Positions 33,025 through 41,777 of a stretch of DNA of 64,000 bases are shown piece after piece. Position numbers and translations under genes: made by a program. This DNA is from Lachnospiraceae bacterium. GTDB taxonomy: Bacteria; Bacillota; Clostridia; Lachnospirales; Lachnospiraceae. The stretch is taken from positions 173,305-237,304 of the forward strand of contig CAJTIU010000002.1 of the NCBI GenBank assembly GCA_910576335.1, given 5' to 3'. The notes beneath the pieces are model-generated. The model did no database searches. It was not told the DNA's origin and saw only the letters and a list, made by a program, of their open reading frames with translations. The first letter of the stretch is position 1, and each line of letters opens with the position of its first letter.

Positions 33025-36000
33025 CTATTTTTCCAGTTCATCCTCCAAAAGGCTGACGGATACAAGGGTTGACACACCCTTTTCCTGCATGGTGATTCCA
33101 TACAGCCTGTCCGCAGCAGTCATAGTTCCTCTTCTGTGAGTAATCACTATAAACTGTGTATTTTCCGTCAGCTTATGCAGATACCTGGCAAATCTCACAA
33201 CATTATTATCATCAAGCGCTGCCTCAATCTCGTCAAGAAGACAGAAGGGGGATGGCTTCAGATTCTGAATCGCAAATAAGAGTGCAATCGCTGTCAGAGC
33301 TTTTTCCCCTCCGGACAGCTGCATCATATTCTGGAGCTTTTTCCCCGGAGGCTGGGCAATGATTCTTATGCCCGCCTCTAGAATATCTTCCTCTTCCATA
33401 AGCTCCAGAGTACCCTTTCCACCGCCGAAAAGTTCCTTAAAGACTGCGTCAAATTCACTGGAAATCCGTGCAAACTGCTCTGTAAACTGCCTGCGCATGG
33501 CCGCATCCAGCTCATCAATAATCTGAAGCAGTGTAGCCTCTGCCTTCGTCAGGTCATCATGCTGTTCCTTCAGAAATGCATAGCGCTCTGAGAGACTCTT
33601 GAAGTCCTCAATGGCATTCACATTGACATTTCCCAGATCCTTAATCTCACCTTTCAGTTCCTGAATCCTTTTTCGCATCTTCGACAGATCAGTCAGGTTC
33701 TCATTTCGAAGCTCCAGTGCACGGTTATATGTAAGCTCATATTCCTCCCACATATAATTAATCTGCTTCTCAGAGGCCTCTTCATATCCGTTCTTCTGAC
33801 TTTCAAGACGGAAGACCTCCTTGTCAAGCTCAGACATATACTTTGACAAATCCTCACGCTTCTGTAAAAACGATTTGTGCCGCAGATTTAATTCTTCCCG
33901 TTCTTGCTTGAATTTTTCAATCTCTCCCTGAATCTCTGTAAATAATTCCCCGGAATTCTCTATCGTCTCCTTTAACTCAGCGATCTGATTCTCCTTCTCT
34001 TCAATCTCTCTGGAGGTGCCGTCCTTACTTTCTTCAAGCCCTCCAAGCTCCTCTCTAAACTTGGAAATCTCTTCCCGGATTCGGTTCACATTTTCCGTTA
34101 CGAATGCATCCTTCTGTTCCAGGCTCGCACAGACAAGATGAATTTCCTCTGAGATCCTCTGTTTTTCGCTCTCTGTCATCCGTTCCCTGTCCAGCTCCTT
34201 CTGGGACTCCTGAGTCTTGTCATTAAGCTCTGACTCCAGCCTTTCTGATGTGTCAAGTTCTACATTGATAGATTCCTGATTGTCAATAATTTCTGTAATC
34301 TGACGGTCCAGCTCATCCGCCTCCTGCCGGATATCCTCTGCCATATTTTTAGAAGCCTTTACCTTAGATGCTGCCTGGTCAAGATTCATCTTCGCCGTAT
34401 TTTGTACGACATAGGCTTTCTGAAGCTCTTCCTTAATCCTTGCCGTCTCTTCATAATAACCGGCACGTTTTTTTCTGAGCTTCTCAGATTCTGCCTCCAG
34501 CTCGTCCATTTCACGCTTCAGCTGCCTGACTGTCTTCTCAAATTCCTCAATCTCCCGTCTCCTGCTTAGCAGATTACTGGAATTCTTAAATGCCCCTCCT
34601 GTCATGGAGCCTCCCGGATTAATCAGCTCCCCCTCCAGGGTAACAATACGGATCGACTGCCTGTACTTCCTCGCAATGGCAATCCCATGGTCAATCTGAT
34701 CCACCACCAGTGTCCTTCCCAGAAGATGGGCTGCAAGCTCCTGATACCGCTCATCCACCTTCACAAGCCTGTCCGCTGTACTGATGGCTCCCGGCTCCTT
34801 CAGCGCCTCCGGCCTCGCAAGCCCTCCGTAAGCCCTGATACCTGTAAGGGGCAGAAATGTGGCGCGGCCGAACTTATTTTGTTTTAAGAATGCAATCATA
34901 CGCTTTGCCGTGTCTTCATCCGCTGTCACAATATTCTGAATATTCCCTCCAAGAGCCGTCTCAATGGCAATCTCATATTCCTTATCTACCTTCACAATAT
35001 CCGCCACAACGCCCAGGATCCCTTTTTCCTTATCCCTTCTGTCCATTACCCTGCGGATGCTGTTCCCGTACCCGTCATAGCGCTCTGTAATATTTTTCAG
35101 GGACTCCAGTCTGGACTCCTCCCTGTGATAGGTTGTCTGCCCAATCCGGAAGTGCTCTGTCTGCTTCGCCAGAATTTCCTGCAGCTCCTGTATCTTTTTC
35201 TCATAACCGGCATTTTCCTCTGTGAGACGGATAATTTGTCTGGAAATGTCCTTAAGTTCCCGGTAATATCCGTCCACAAGGCTGTTCTGGGTCTTCTCCT
35301 CTTCTTCTGCCTCTGTAAGACGCTGTCCCAGCTGGTTTTTCCGCATCTGTATCTGTTCAAGCATAGTATCATATTTCTGGAGCTTTGCTTTCGTAGATGC
35401 ACGGTTCCCGAGAATCTCCATAATATCACTGTTGCTCTTCTCAATCACCGAGCTGAGAGCTGCAATTCTTGTCTGAACCGCAATCAGCGCCTCCTTCGCA
35501 GCCGTTTCCTTCTCCTTCTGGCTGTGAAGCTCTCCGCCAATCTGTACCTGCTCCTTCTCAAGGGCAGCCAGCTGGCTTTCCCGCTCATTGATCTCGGAAC
35601 GAATGGTTCTCGCACGCTGGTCAAAATGCTCATCATTCATATGGGCACTGTGTATCTGTTCTTTTAAAAGAGCAATCTGATTCTGGAGCTGCTGCTTTAG
35701 CATCGTTGTCTCATTGAGTTGTCCCTTTGCCTTCTCGATCGATGAGTCAATGCCATCTACCTGCTCCTCTATTGTCTCATACTCTTTCTTCATATTATCA
35801 TACTGACTGCTTGCGGTGCCCAGCTCTTCTGACGTAAGGCTTAAACGGTTCTCCACTTCTTTTATCTGCTCCGCGATACGGGCTGTCTCAAGGAGAAACA
35901 TATTAATATCATAGAGCTTCAGCTCTTCCTTCTTTTTCAGATACTCCCTTGCCTTCTCCGCCTGTCTTTCCAGCGGCTCTACCTGCTTTTCGAGCTCAGA

Positions 36001-36585
36001 GAGAATATCCTTTACACGCAGAAGATTCTGCTGCTCCTCCTCCAGCTTCTTTACTGACATATTCTTACGCCGTTTAAACTTCACAATCCCGGCAGCCTCA
36101 TCAAAGAGCTCTCTTCTCTCTTCTGGCTTACCACTTAAGATCCGGTCAATCTGCCCCTGCCCGATGATCGAATATCCTTCTTTTCCAATCCCGGTATCAT
36201 AAAACAATTCATTGACATCCTTAAGCCGGCAGGTACTTCCATTAATCAGATATTCACTCTCACCGGAGCGGTAAAGCTTTCTTGCAATTGTCACCTCTTC
36301 ATAGTCAATTGCAAGCTCATGCCCGGAATTATCAAGTGTGATCGCCACAGACGCATAGCTTAAGGGCTTCCTGTTCTCTGTACCGGAAAAGATGACGTCC
36401 TGCATACTTCCGCCTCTTAGCTGCTTCACACGCTGCTCTCCGAGCACCCAGCGCACTGCATCCGCAACATTGCTCTTCCCACTTCCGTTCGGCCCGACAA
36501 TCCCGGTAATACCGTTATGAAAGTCAAACTTAATCTTATGTGCAAAGGACTTAAATCCCTGCACCTCAATACTTTTTAAATACAT
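33025..36585 (-). CDS. smc: Chromosome segregation protein SMC
   Basis: The condensin ATPase that organises the chromosome with ScpA/ScpB. From the ATG at 36583-36585 the protein is 1186 residues and opens MYLKSIEVQGFKSFAHK, the family start; an in-frame ATG at 36663 would add 26 atypical residues. Walker A GPNGSGKSNV lies near residue 35. Two long coiled coils flank a hinge (about 510-650; IAFLKQNKFGRATFLPL, GGSMTGG). The C-terminal head has LSGGEKALTAIALLF and LLDEIEAALDD. The ribosome binding site is weak (GTGGGTG). It lies between rnc and ftsY, the common Firmicute order. Confidence 0.96.
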   Translation of the reverse strand: MYLKSIEVQGFKSFAHKIKFDFHNGITGIVGPNGSGKSNVADAVRWVLGEQRVKQLRGGSMQDVIFSGTENRKPLSYASVAITLDNSGHELAIDYEEVTIARKLYRSGESEYLINGSTCRLKDVNELFYDTGIGKEGYSIIGQGQIDRILSGKPEERRELFDEAAGIVKFKRRKNMSVKKLEEEQQNLLRVKDILSELEKQVEPLERQAEKAREYLKKKEELKLYDINMFLLETARIAEQIKEVENRLSLTSEELGTASSQYDNMKKEYETIEEQVDGIDSSIEKAKGQLNETTMLKQQLQNQIALLKEQIHSAHMNDEHFDQRARTIRSEINERESQLAALEKEQVQIGGELHSQKEKETAAKEALIAVQTRIAALSSVIEKSNSDIMEILGNRASTKAKLQKYDTMLEQIQMRKNQLGQRLTEAEEEEKTQNSLVDGYYRELKDISRQIIRLTEENAGYEKKIQELQEILAKQTEHFRIGQTTYHREESRLESLKNITERYDGYGNSIRRVMDRRDKEKGILGVVADIVKVDKEYEIAIETALGGNIQNIVTADEDTAKRMIAFLKQNKFGRATFLPLTGIRAYGGLARPEALKEPGAISTADRLVKVDERYQELAAHLLGRTLVVDQIDHGIAIARKYRQSIRIVTLEGELINPGGSMTGGAFKNSSNLLSRRREIEEFEKTVRQLKREMDELEAESEKLRKKRAGYYEETARIKEELQKAYVVQNTAKMNLDQAASKVKASKNMAEDIRQEADELDRQITEIIDNQESINVELDTSERLESELNDKTQESQKELDRERMTESEKQRISEEIHLVCASLEQKDAFVTENVNRIREEISKFREELGGLEESKDGTSREIEEKENQIAELKETIENSGELFTEIQGEIEKFKQEREELNLRHKSFLQKREDLSKYMSELDKEVFRLESQKNGYEEASEKQINYMWEEYELTYNRALELRNENLTDLSKMRKRIQELKGEIKDLGNVNVNAIEDFKSLSERYAFLKEQHDDLTKAEATLLQIIDELDAAMRRQFTEQFARISSEFDAVFKELFGGGKGTLELMEEEDILEAGIRIIAQPPGKKLQNMMQLSGGEKALTAIALLFAIQNLKPSPFCLLDEIEAALDDNNVVRFARYLHKLTENTQFIVITHRRGTMTAADRLYGITMQEKGVSTLVSVSLLEDELEK

Positions 36586-36607
36586 ATAACACCCACTTAA
36601 TATTGTA

Positions 36608-36638
36608 TACTCACGGCCGATGAAATCTGCCGTGAGTA
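36608..36638 (-). other. Hairpin between rnc and smc
   Basis: TACTCACGGC (36608-36617) pairs with GCCGTGAGTA (36629-36638). It lies in the 77-bp gap between rnc and smc, without a U-tract. It could be a processing site, possibly for RNase III encoded just upstream; inference only. Confidence 0.5.
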
Positions 36639-36662
36639 CCGCGCCAGCCGCAGCTGCCTCCA

Positions 36663-37358
36663 TTACTTTATGTTCTTCTCATGGAGCTTCAGGATGCTCT
36701 GATAAGCGGCCTCCTGCTCCGCAGCCTTCTTTGTCCTGCCCTTTCCAGCTCCGAACCTGGCGTCGCCAATATACACAGCCACATGAAAAAACTTATCATG
36801 CTCCGGACCTTCCTCTCCCAGCAGCCTGTAAGAAACCGTATCCGTAAGGTTCGCCTGCACAATCTCCTGCAGGATAGTCTTGCTATCAAAAAAGAGCTTT
36901 TTATTTTCAAGGTCATTGAGAACACAGCGTTTAATAAACTCTTTTGCACTAGCAAAACCACCATCTATATAAACCGCCCCAATCAGGGCCTCTAGTGCAT
37001 CTGAAATAATGGAGTCTCTCTTTCTGCCTCCCATTGCCTCCTCTCCCTTCCCAAGGAGGAGAAATTCACCCAGTGTCAGGTCTCTGGCACAAAACGCAAG
37101 GGAAGGCTCGCACACCATGCTTGCCCTTGTCTTCGTAAGCTCACCCTCCGGCATCTTTGGATGCTCCCGGAACAAAAACTCACTGGATACCAGTTCAAGA
37201 ACAGCATCCCCAAGGAACTCCAGCCGCTCATTACACCTGTGCTTGGTCAAGTGCTTCTCGTTGGCATAGGAGCTGTGTGTCACTGCCTGCCTGAGAAGCC
37301 GGGGATCCTTAAACTCATAGCCAATCAGCTTCTCCAGCTTTTTCAAATCCTTTATCAT
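36663..37358 (-). CDS. rnc: Ribonuclease III
   Basis: A double-strand RNA endonuclease for rRNA processing. The ATG at 37356-37358 gives 231 residues, the normal size, and has GGGAGGAA ten bases ahead. A longer reading from 37478 would run through the acpP terminator and is rejected. The catalytic domain has the signature RLEFLGDAVLELV, with the second acidic cluster in SDALEALIGAVYIDGG. The double-strand RNA-binding domain (about 155-230) ends in GRTKKAAEQEAAYQSILKL. Confidence 0.95.
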   Translation of the reverse strand: MIKDLKKLEKLIGYEFKDPRLLRQAVTHSSYANEKHLTKHRCNERLEFLGDAVLELVSSEFLFREHPKMPEGELTKTRASMVCEPSLAFCARDLTLGEFLLLGKGEEAMGGRKRDSIISDALEALIGAVYIDGGFASAKEFIKRCVLNDLENKKLFFDSKTILQEIVQANLTDTVSYRLLGEEGPEHDKFFHVAVYIGDARFGAGKGRTKKAAEQEAAYQSILKLHEKNIK

Positions 37359-37446
37359 ATCCGTTCTTCCTCCCATTGCCAAAGGCAAATTAAATTGGAT
37401 TTTGTGTGCTGCCGTCCATTCTGAACCAGCAACATATTCATGATGC

Positions 37447-37471
37447 AAAAAAGCCCTGCCGGGCTTTTTTT
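37447..37471 (-). terminator. Terminator of plsX-acpP
   Basis: AAAAAAGCCC (37447-37456), loop TGCC, GGGCTTTTTT(T) (37461-37471), ten bases past the acpP stop. Symmetric A and T tracts make it potentially bidirectional. Confidence 0.9.
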
Positions 37472-37480
37472 CTGACAAAA

Positions 37481-37714
37481 TTAGTTACTTGTCGCATTCC
37501 TGATCTGCTCGACAGCATCGCCAACCGTCACGATATTCTCTGCTTCATCGTTATCAATCTCCAGATCAAACGCTTCCTCTATTCCCATAATAATCTGGAA
37601 TACATCCAGGGAATCCGCCCCCAGATCATCCATAATTTTCGAATCCATATGGATATCCTTCACATCAAGATTTAATACATCCGCGATAATTTCCTGTAAT
37701 TTTTCAAATTCCAT
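37481..37714 (-). CDS. acpP: Acyl carrier protein
   Basis: A 77-residue acidic carrier for fatty acid synthesis. The phosphopantetheine serine is in LGADSLDVFQ. It lies 52 bp after plsX and is followed by a strong terminator before rnc. Confidence 0.96.
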   Translation of the reverse strand: MEFEKLQEIIADVLNLDVKDIHMDSKIMDDLGADSLDVFQIIMGIEEAFDLEIDNDEAENIVTVGDAVEQIRNATSN

Positions 37715-37766
37715 CTCATTTCTCCTTTTTTAATTTTGTGTTTTTATTATTCAGCGGCCAGACCTG

Positions 37767-38783
37767 TTATTCCGGCTGTTCCGCCTGAATACATGCTTTA
37801 ATCTTTTCATTGATCTTCTGGTTCTTAAAAGTCACGCACTGCAGTATTGTATTGCAGATCTCCTTCGCTTTCGAGCTCCCGTGGGTCTTCACTACCAGGC
37901 CGTTAAGCCCCAGAAGCGGCGCCCCGCCGTACTCACTGGAATCAAAGGACTTCATCGTCTCTTTCAGCGCAGGCTTGATGAGAAACGCACCAATCTTACT
38001 CCTTAAGGAACTCATAAGACCTTCCTTGATCTTTTTAATAAGAACTGCGCCTGTGCCCTCGAAGAGCTTCAGGATAATGTTCCCTGCAAAGGCTTCGCAG
38101 ACAATCACGTCCACCTTGCCGTAAGGAATGTCCCTGGCTTCCACGCTTCCTGTAAAGTTGATGCTCTTCGTCTCCTTAAGAAGAGGAAACGTCTCCTTTA
38201 CGAGGGCATTGCCTTTCTCCTCCTCTGCACCGATATTCACGATACCGACTTTCGGATTCTTCACATTCATAATGTGCTCCATATAGATCGTTCCCATCTT
38301 GGCAAATTGTACTAGATGGGCAGGCCTCGCGTCAACATTGGCCCCGCAGTCGATCAGGAGTGAGAAGCCCTTCGCGGTCGGAATCAGAGGTGCAAGCGGC
38401 GCCCTGTCCACGCCTTTAATCCGTCCTACAATCACCTGCCCGCCCACGAGAACTGCTCCCGTGCTTCCGGCAGATACAAACGCATCAGCCTTTCCTTCCT
38501 TTACAAGCTTCATACCCACTACAATGGACGAATCCTTTTTCTTACGGATGGCGTTCACCGGCGGCTCTGCCATCTCGATGACTTCGGAAGCATTTACAAT
38601 CATAAGCCTTTCTTTTTCATACTCGTACTTCGCAAGCTCTTCCCTGATTGCCTCTTCCTTCCCTACCAGAAAAATCTGTACATTCTTCTCTTTCTTTACA
38701 GCGGCAACTGCTCCCCTGACCATTTCCCGGGGTGCATGATCTCCGCCCATAGCGTCAAGCGCTACTTTTGTAATCTCTGCCAT
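37767..38783 (-). CDS. plsX: Phosphate acyltransferase PlsX
   Basis: A 338-residue enzyme that makes acyl phosphate from acyl-ACP for phospholipid synthesis. It opens ITKVALDAMGGDHAPREMVRGA, with SAGSTGAVLVGG, IDCGANVDARP and a SSEYGGAPLLGLNGLVVKTHGSS segment. It is co-transcribed with acpP. In many Firmicutes rpmF precedes plsX directly; here a plus-strand membrane gene separates them. Confidence 0.95.
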   Translation of the reverse strand: MAEITKVALDAMGGDHAPREMVRGAVAAVKKEKNVQIFLVGKEEAIREELAKYEYEKERLMIVNASEVIEMAEPPVNAIRKKKDSSIVVGMKLVKEGKADAFVSAGSTGAVLVGGQVIVGRIKGVDRAPLAPLIPTAKGFSLLIDCGANVDARPAHLVQFAKMGTIYMEHIMNVKNPKVGIVNIGAEEEKGNALVKETFPLLKETKSINFTGSVEARDIPYGKVDVIVCEAFAGNIILKLFEGTGAVLIKKIKEGLMSSLRSKIGAFLIKPALKETMKSFDSSEYGGAPLLGLNGLVVKTHGSSKAKEICNTILQCVTFKNQKINEKIKACIQAEQPE

Positions 38784-38809
38784 AGCTGTTCCTCCTAGTA
38801 CCTGGTATC

Positions 38810-38838
38810 ATTCTACTAAACATTGGGGCAAAAATCAA
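38810..38838 (-). promoter_or_regulatory. Promoter of plsX-acpP
   Basis: TTGATT (38833-38838), 17 bp, TAGAAT (38810-38815) on the minus strand, about 27 bp before the start codon. Confidence 0.55.
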
Positions 38839-38876
38839 GAAAAAGTGTATCTGGATTGTCTATTAAGCCATTAGTG

Positions 38877-38913
38877 GTTGCTATTCACGGACTAACTGTC
38901 CGCTCATAGTAAC
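38877..38913. repeat. Hairpin repeat family 2, copy 1
   Basis: A 37-nt element with an imperfect stem (GTTGCTAT with ATAGTAAC, CGGAC with GTCCG, and a 3x3 internal loop). Bases 38881-38913 match 42899-42931 at all but one position. Confidence 0.8.
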
Positions 38914-39065
38914 CCTTAGTATTACTCTGTTGACATCTTCATGTCTATACTATAGACTGTATCCTAAAGGTATTGAACACGATTCTTAACGGTTTCTGCC
39001 ACGCCCGCAGATTAATTTTCGTGAAGATACATGTTAAAAGCGCAGGCACAAGGAGGAATGATACG

Positions 39066-39599
39066 GTGAAACGAAAAGTACAGGAATATTTTTTCTATTT
39101 TATATTGTATTCTGTGATTGGGTGGTTTTATGAGGTTTTTTTAGAAGTTGTTGTATACAGATGGGGGTTCTCGAACAGGGGCGTACTGTTCGGGCCATAT
39201 TGCGTTATCTATGGAACAGGTGCGCTGATCTTAATCTTTTCTTTAGGAAAGCTGCAGAAAAAACGGATGTACATAGGGAAGCTCTTTATTACTCCCATAC
39301 TGGTCTTCTTTGGCATTATCTTTGTCACAACTTTTGTCGAACTTATAGGGAGCTATATTATGGAACTGACCACAGGAAACTGGATGTGGGATTACCGTAG
39401 GTTTTCTTTTAATTTCCAGGGACGTATTGCGCTGAACCCAAGCATACGTTTTGGAATTGGGGGGATGTTATTTTTATATGTACTGCAGCCGCTGTTTGAA
39501 AAACTGACAGAAAAGCTGCCTTCGAAGACATTTACAGTTATAACGGGGATTATAGCTATGTTATTCTTTACTGATGTAATAATAACTTTTCTCCTGTGA
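39066..39599 (+). CDS. Putative ABC transporter permease (CmpB/PF06541-like)
   Basis: A membrane protein of about 177 residues with five or six helices. It opens with a basic stretch and FFYFILYSVIGWFYEV, followed by GVLFGPYCVIYGTGAL and a WDY motif after the fourth segment; these fit the putative ABC permease family PF06541. The GTG at 39066-39068 is chosen because AGGAGG lies nine bases ahead. No partner ATPase is nearby, so the name does not prove transport. It interrupts the usual rpmF-plsX neighbourhood. A TTGACA lies at 38930-38935 with no convincing -10. Confidence 0.82.
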   Translation: MKRKVQEYFFYFILYSVIGWFYEVFLEVVVYRWGFSNRGVLFGPYCVIYGTGALILIFSLGKLQKKRMYIGKLFITPILVFFGIIFVTTFVELIGSYIMELTTGNWMWDYRRFSFNFQGRIALNPSIRFGIGGMLFLYVLQPLFEKLTEKLPSKTFTVITGIIAMLFFTDVIITFLL

Positions 39600-39612
39600 T
39601 ATGGAATCTGAG

Positions 39613-39654
39613 AATCTGGGACGGGGTATTTTTAAAAATACCCCGTCCCAGATT
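39613..39654. repeat. Palindromic repeat family 1, copy 5
   Basis: A perfect 42-bp palindrome with arms AATCTGGGACGGGGTATTTTT-like (21 bases each side). Compared with the other copies, C-to-T in the GGGGC motif and the outer changes are matched on both arms. It lies 13 bp past the membrane gene stop. Confidence 0.95.
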
Positions 39655-39664
39655 TCTCCTATCG

Positions 39665-39698
39665 AAAAAAGAATCCGGCAGAGCCGGATTCTTTTTTT
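39665..39698 (-). terminator. Terminator of yceD-rpmF
   Basis: GAATCCGGC (39671-39679), loop AGA, GCCGGATTC (39683-39691), flanked by A6 and T7. It lies just past the rpmF stop and may also end the convergent membrane gene. Confidence 0.92.
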
Positions 39699-39702
39699 AC
39701 AC

Positions 39703-39885
39703 TTAGTTGTCCTGAGCAATAATTTCTCTCTTGTTGTAGCTTCCGCATGCCTTGCATACTCTGTGCGGCATCATTAATTCGCCGCATCTGCTACACTTTA
39801 CCAGATTCGGAGCGCTCATCTTCCAATTAGCTCTTCTCTTATCTCTTCTTGCTTTAGAAGATTTATTCTTTGGACAGATTGACAT
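39703..39885 (-). CDS. rpmF: 50S ribosomal protein L32
   Basis: A 60-residue ribosomal protein opening MSICPKNKSSKARRDKRRAN, with the zinc-binding C-x2-C pair CSRCGE and CKACGSY (zinc-containing form). It starts three bases past the yceD stop. Confidence 0.97.
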   Translation of the reverse strand: MSICPKNKSSKARRDKRRANWKMSAPNLVKCSRCGELMMPHRVCKACGSYNKREIIAQDN

Positions 39886-39888
39886 AGG

Positions 39889-40416
39889 TTACACCTCCTT
39901 AAAATTCTTAAAAACATCCCGGATAACTGACATTCTAGGGTCAAGACCTGTATCTTCACAGTCACAGGTCCCCTGATTCAGGTTTTGACCACATACATTG
40001 CAAATACCCTTACAGTCTTCGCTGCACAGAATCTTCGTCGGCCACCCTATCAATATCTCGCCGCATATCAGTTTATCTGCGTCAAGCGTATATCCGTCAA
40101 TATAATATGTTTCATCTAATTCGTCTGCCTGTTCGCCGTCCGGAACACCTAAGTCGATATGCTTCACAAAATCCAGAACAATCTCCTTTTCCACTGGTTC
40201 TAAGCATCTGTCACACGGAATCTCAAAGGTCACTCTGCCGCTGCCTGTAATCTGAAGTCTCCGTTCTTTCTCATGCGTTACCCTGACCAGAAACGGGGTT
40301 TTTCCCTTTAGCGGAAAGCTCCTTCCACCTGTGGAAAACTCCCTGATCTCAAGCTCCACTTCCTTCTCAATGTCCGTATGCTGTTCAGACAAAACACAGG
40401 ATAGGTCTAATAACAT
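39889..40416 (-). CDS. yceD: DUF177 (YceD) protein
   Basis: A 175-residue protein of the YceD/DUF177 family, linked to rpmF and 23S rRNA accumulation in other bacteria. Cysteine pairs IPCDRCL, SEDCKGICNVCGQN and CDCED suggest zinc binding. It forms a two-gene unit with rpmF. Confidence 0.9.
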   Translation of the reverse strand: MLLDLSCVLSEQHTDIEKEVELEIREFSTGGRSFPLKGKTPFLVRVTHEKERRLQITGSGRVTFEIPCDRCLEPVEKEIVLDFVKHIDLGVPDGEQADELDETYYIDGYTLDADKLICGEILIGWPTKILCSEDCKGICNVCGQNLNQGTCDCEDTGLDPRMSVIRDVFKNFKEV

Positions 40417-40444
40417 AACTATTACTCCTATTCACACCTAAATT

Positions 40445-40472
40445 ATTATATCACGTTACATAATTTTGTCAA
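40445..40472 (-). promoter_or_regulatory. Promoter of yceD-rpmF
   Basis: Consensus TTGACA (40467-40472), 16 bp, TATAAT (40445-40450) on the minus strand. Confidence 0.75.
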
Positions 40473-40514
40473 CAGAAATCTCCAAAGATTTTCCAAAAGG
40501 TTTTCCCAAAAACC

Positions 40515-40545
40515 GATTCAGCCATACAATATATATGGCTGAATC
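40515..40545 (-). terminator. Terminator of pta-ackA
   Basis: GATTCAGCCATA (40515-40526) pairs with TATGGCTGAATC (40534-40545), nine bases past the ackA stop. GGTTTTTGGG follows in the minus-strand sense. Confidence 0.75.
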
Positions 40546-40553
40546 ATTAATAT

Positions 40554-41744
40554 CTATACTAATGCTACTGTTTCGCGTGCGATTGCAAGCTCTTCGTTGG
40601 TTGGGATTACCATGACCGTTACTTTGGAATCCGGTGTAGAGATCGTAATCTCCTCTCCGCGTTTTCCATTTGCCTCTTCATTAATCTCAATTCCAAGATA
40701 GCCAAGATATTTTGCGACAGCGCTTCTCACTGTGCCGGAATTCTCACCAATGCCTGCTGTAAATGCAATCACATCTACACCGTTCATTGCTGCAGCATAG
40801 CTTCCCACATATTTTGCTACACGGTAAGCAAATACCTCAAGAGCCACTCTTGCCTGGTCGTTGCCGCTGTTTGCACCTTCCTCCAGGTCACGGAAATCAC
40901 TGGACAGGTTATTGGAAAGACCGAATACGCCAGACTTCTTGTTCAGCATGTTCATCAGTCCTGCAATGTCAAGCTCTTCCTTTTTGGAAAGGAACTCTAA
41001 AATCGCCGGGTCAATATCACCGGAACGTGTTCCCATAACAAGTCCTTCAAGAGGAGTAAGCCCCATAGAGGTGTCTACGGATTTTCCATTTTCCACTGCA
41101 CAGATGCTTGCGCCATTGCCCAGATGGCATACGATTGTCTTCACCTGATCATATGACTTGCCTGCAAGCTCTGCTGCTCTCTTTGATACAAAGCTGTGGC
41201 TGGTTCCATGGAAGCCATATCTTCTTACCTTGTATTTGTCATAATACTCGTATGGAAGACCGTACATATAGGCTTTTTCAGGCATTGTCTGATGGAACGC
41301 CGTATCAAATACAGCTACCATAGGTGTTCCGGGCATCAGTTTTTCACATGCATTGATACCGATCAGGTTTGCCGGATTGTGAAGCGGCGCGAGATCATTA
41401 CATTCCTCAATTGCTGCCTTTACCTCCTCTGTAATTACAACAGAGCTTGCGAACTTCTCTCCGCCATGTACGACACGGTGTCCCACTGCCCCGATCTCGT
41501 CAAGGCTCTTAACAACACCTGTCTGGGCGTCTGTAAGCGCATCAATTACAAACTGGATTGCCTCGGTATGGGTGGGCATGGCCTTATCGGATTTTACCTT
41601 CTCGCCGCCTTCCGGCTGATAAGTAAGACTTCCGTCAATTCCGATTCTCTCACAGAGCCCCTTTGCCAGAACCGCCTCGGATTCTGAGTTGATGAGCTGG
41701 AATTTCAATGATGAACTTCCACAGTTGATGACTAATACATTCAT
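40554..41744 (-). CDS. ackA: Acetate kinase
   Basis: A 396-residue enzyme that makes ATP and acetate from acetyl phosphate. It opens [18 protein letters not shown], with [41 protein letters not shown] and FTAGIGENS. It lies 33 bp after pta, giving the Pta-AckA energy pathway. Confidence 0.97.
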   Translation of the reverse strand: MNVLVINCGSSSLKFQLINSESEAVLAKGLCERIGIDGSLTYQPEGGEKVKSDKAMPTHTEAIQFVIDALTDAQTGVVKSLDEIGAVGHRVVHGGEKFASSVVITEEVKAAIEECNDLAPLHNPANLIGINACEKLMPGTPMVAVFDTAFHQTMPEKAYMYGLPYEYYDKYKVRRYGFHGTSHSFVSKRAAELAGKSYDQVKTIVCHLGNGASICAVENGKSVDTSMGLTPLEGLVMGTRSGDIDPAILEFLSKKEELDIAGLMNMLNKKSGVFGLSNNLSSDFRDLEEGANSGNDQARVALEVFAYRVAKYVGSYAAAMNGVDVIAFTAGIGENSGTVRSAVAKYLGYLGIEINEEANGKRGEEITISTPDSKVTVMVIPTNEELAIARETVALV

Positions 41745-41777
41745 TTTTCTTTACCTCTCTTTTTTATATAGTATTTT

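Noticed and set aside
36586..36663. 26-residue N-terminal extension of SMC with a TAATG overlap to rnc
   Set aside because: The conserved start is at 36585 and yields 1186 residues. The overlap is tempting but the extension is alanine-rich and encodes a hairpin.
37359..37478. Extended N-terminus of RNase III
   Set aside because: It would be read through the acpP terminator, has no family similarity, and a good ribosome site serves the ATG at 37358.
40515..40545. Third copy of the gntR/icd 22-bp sequence (shared GCTGAATCATT)
   Set aside because: The match is 11 bases only and forms part of the ackA terminator stem, so it is probably chance.
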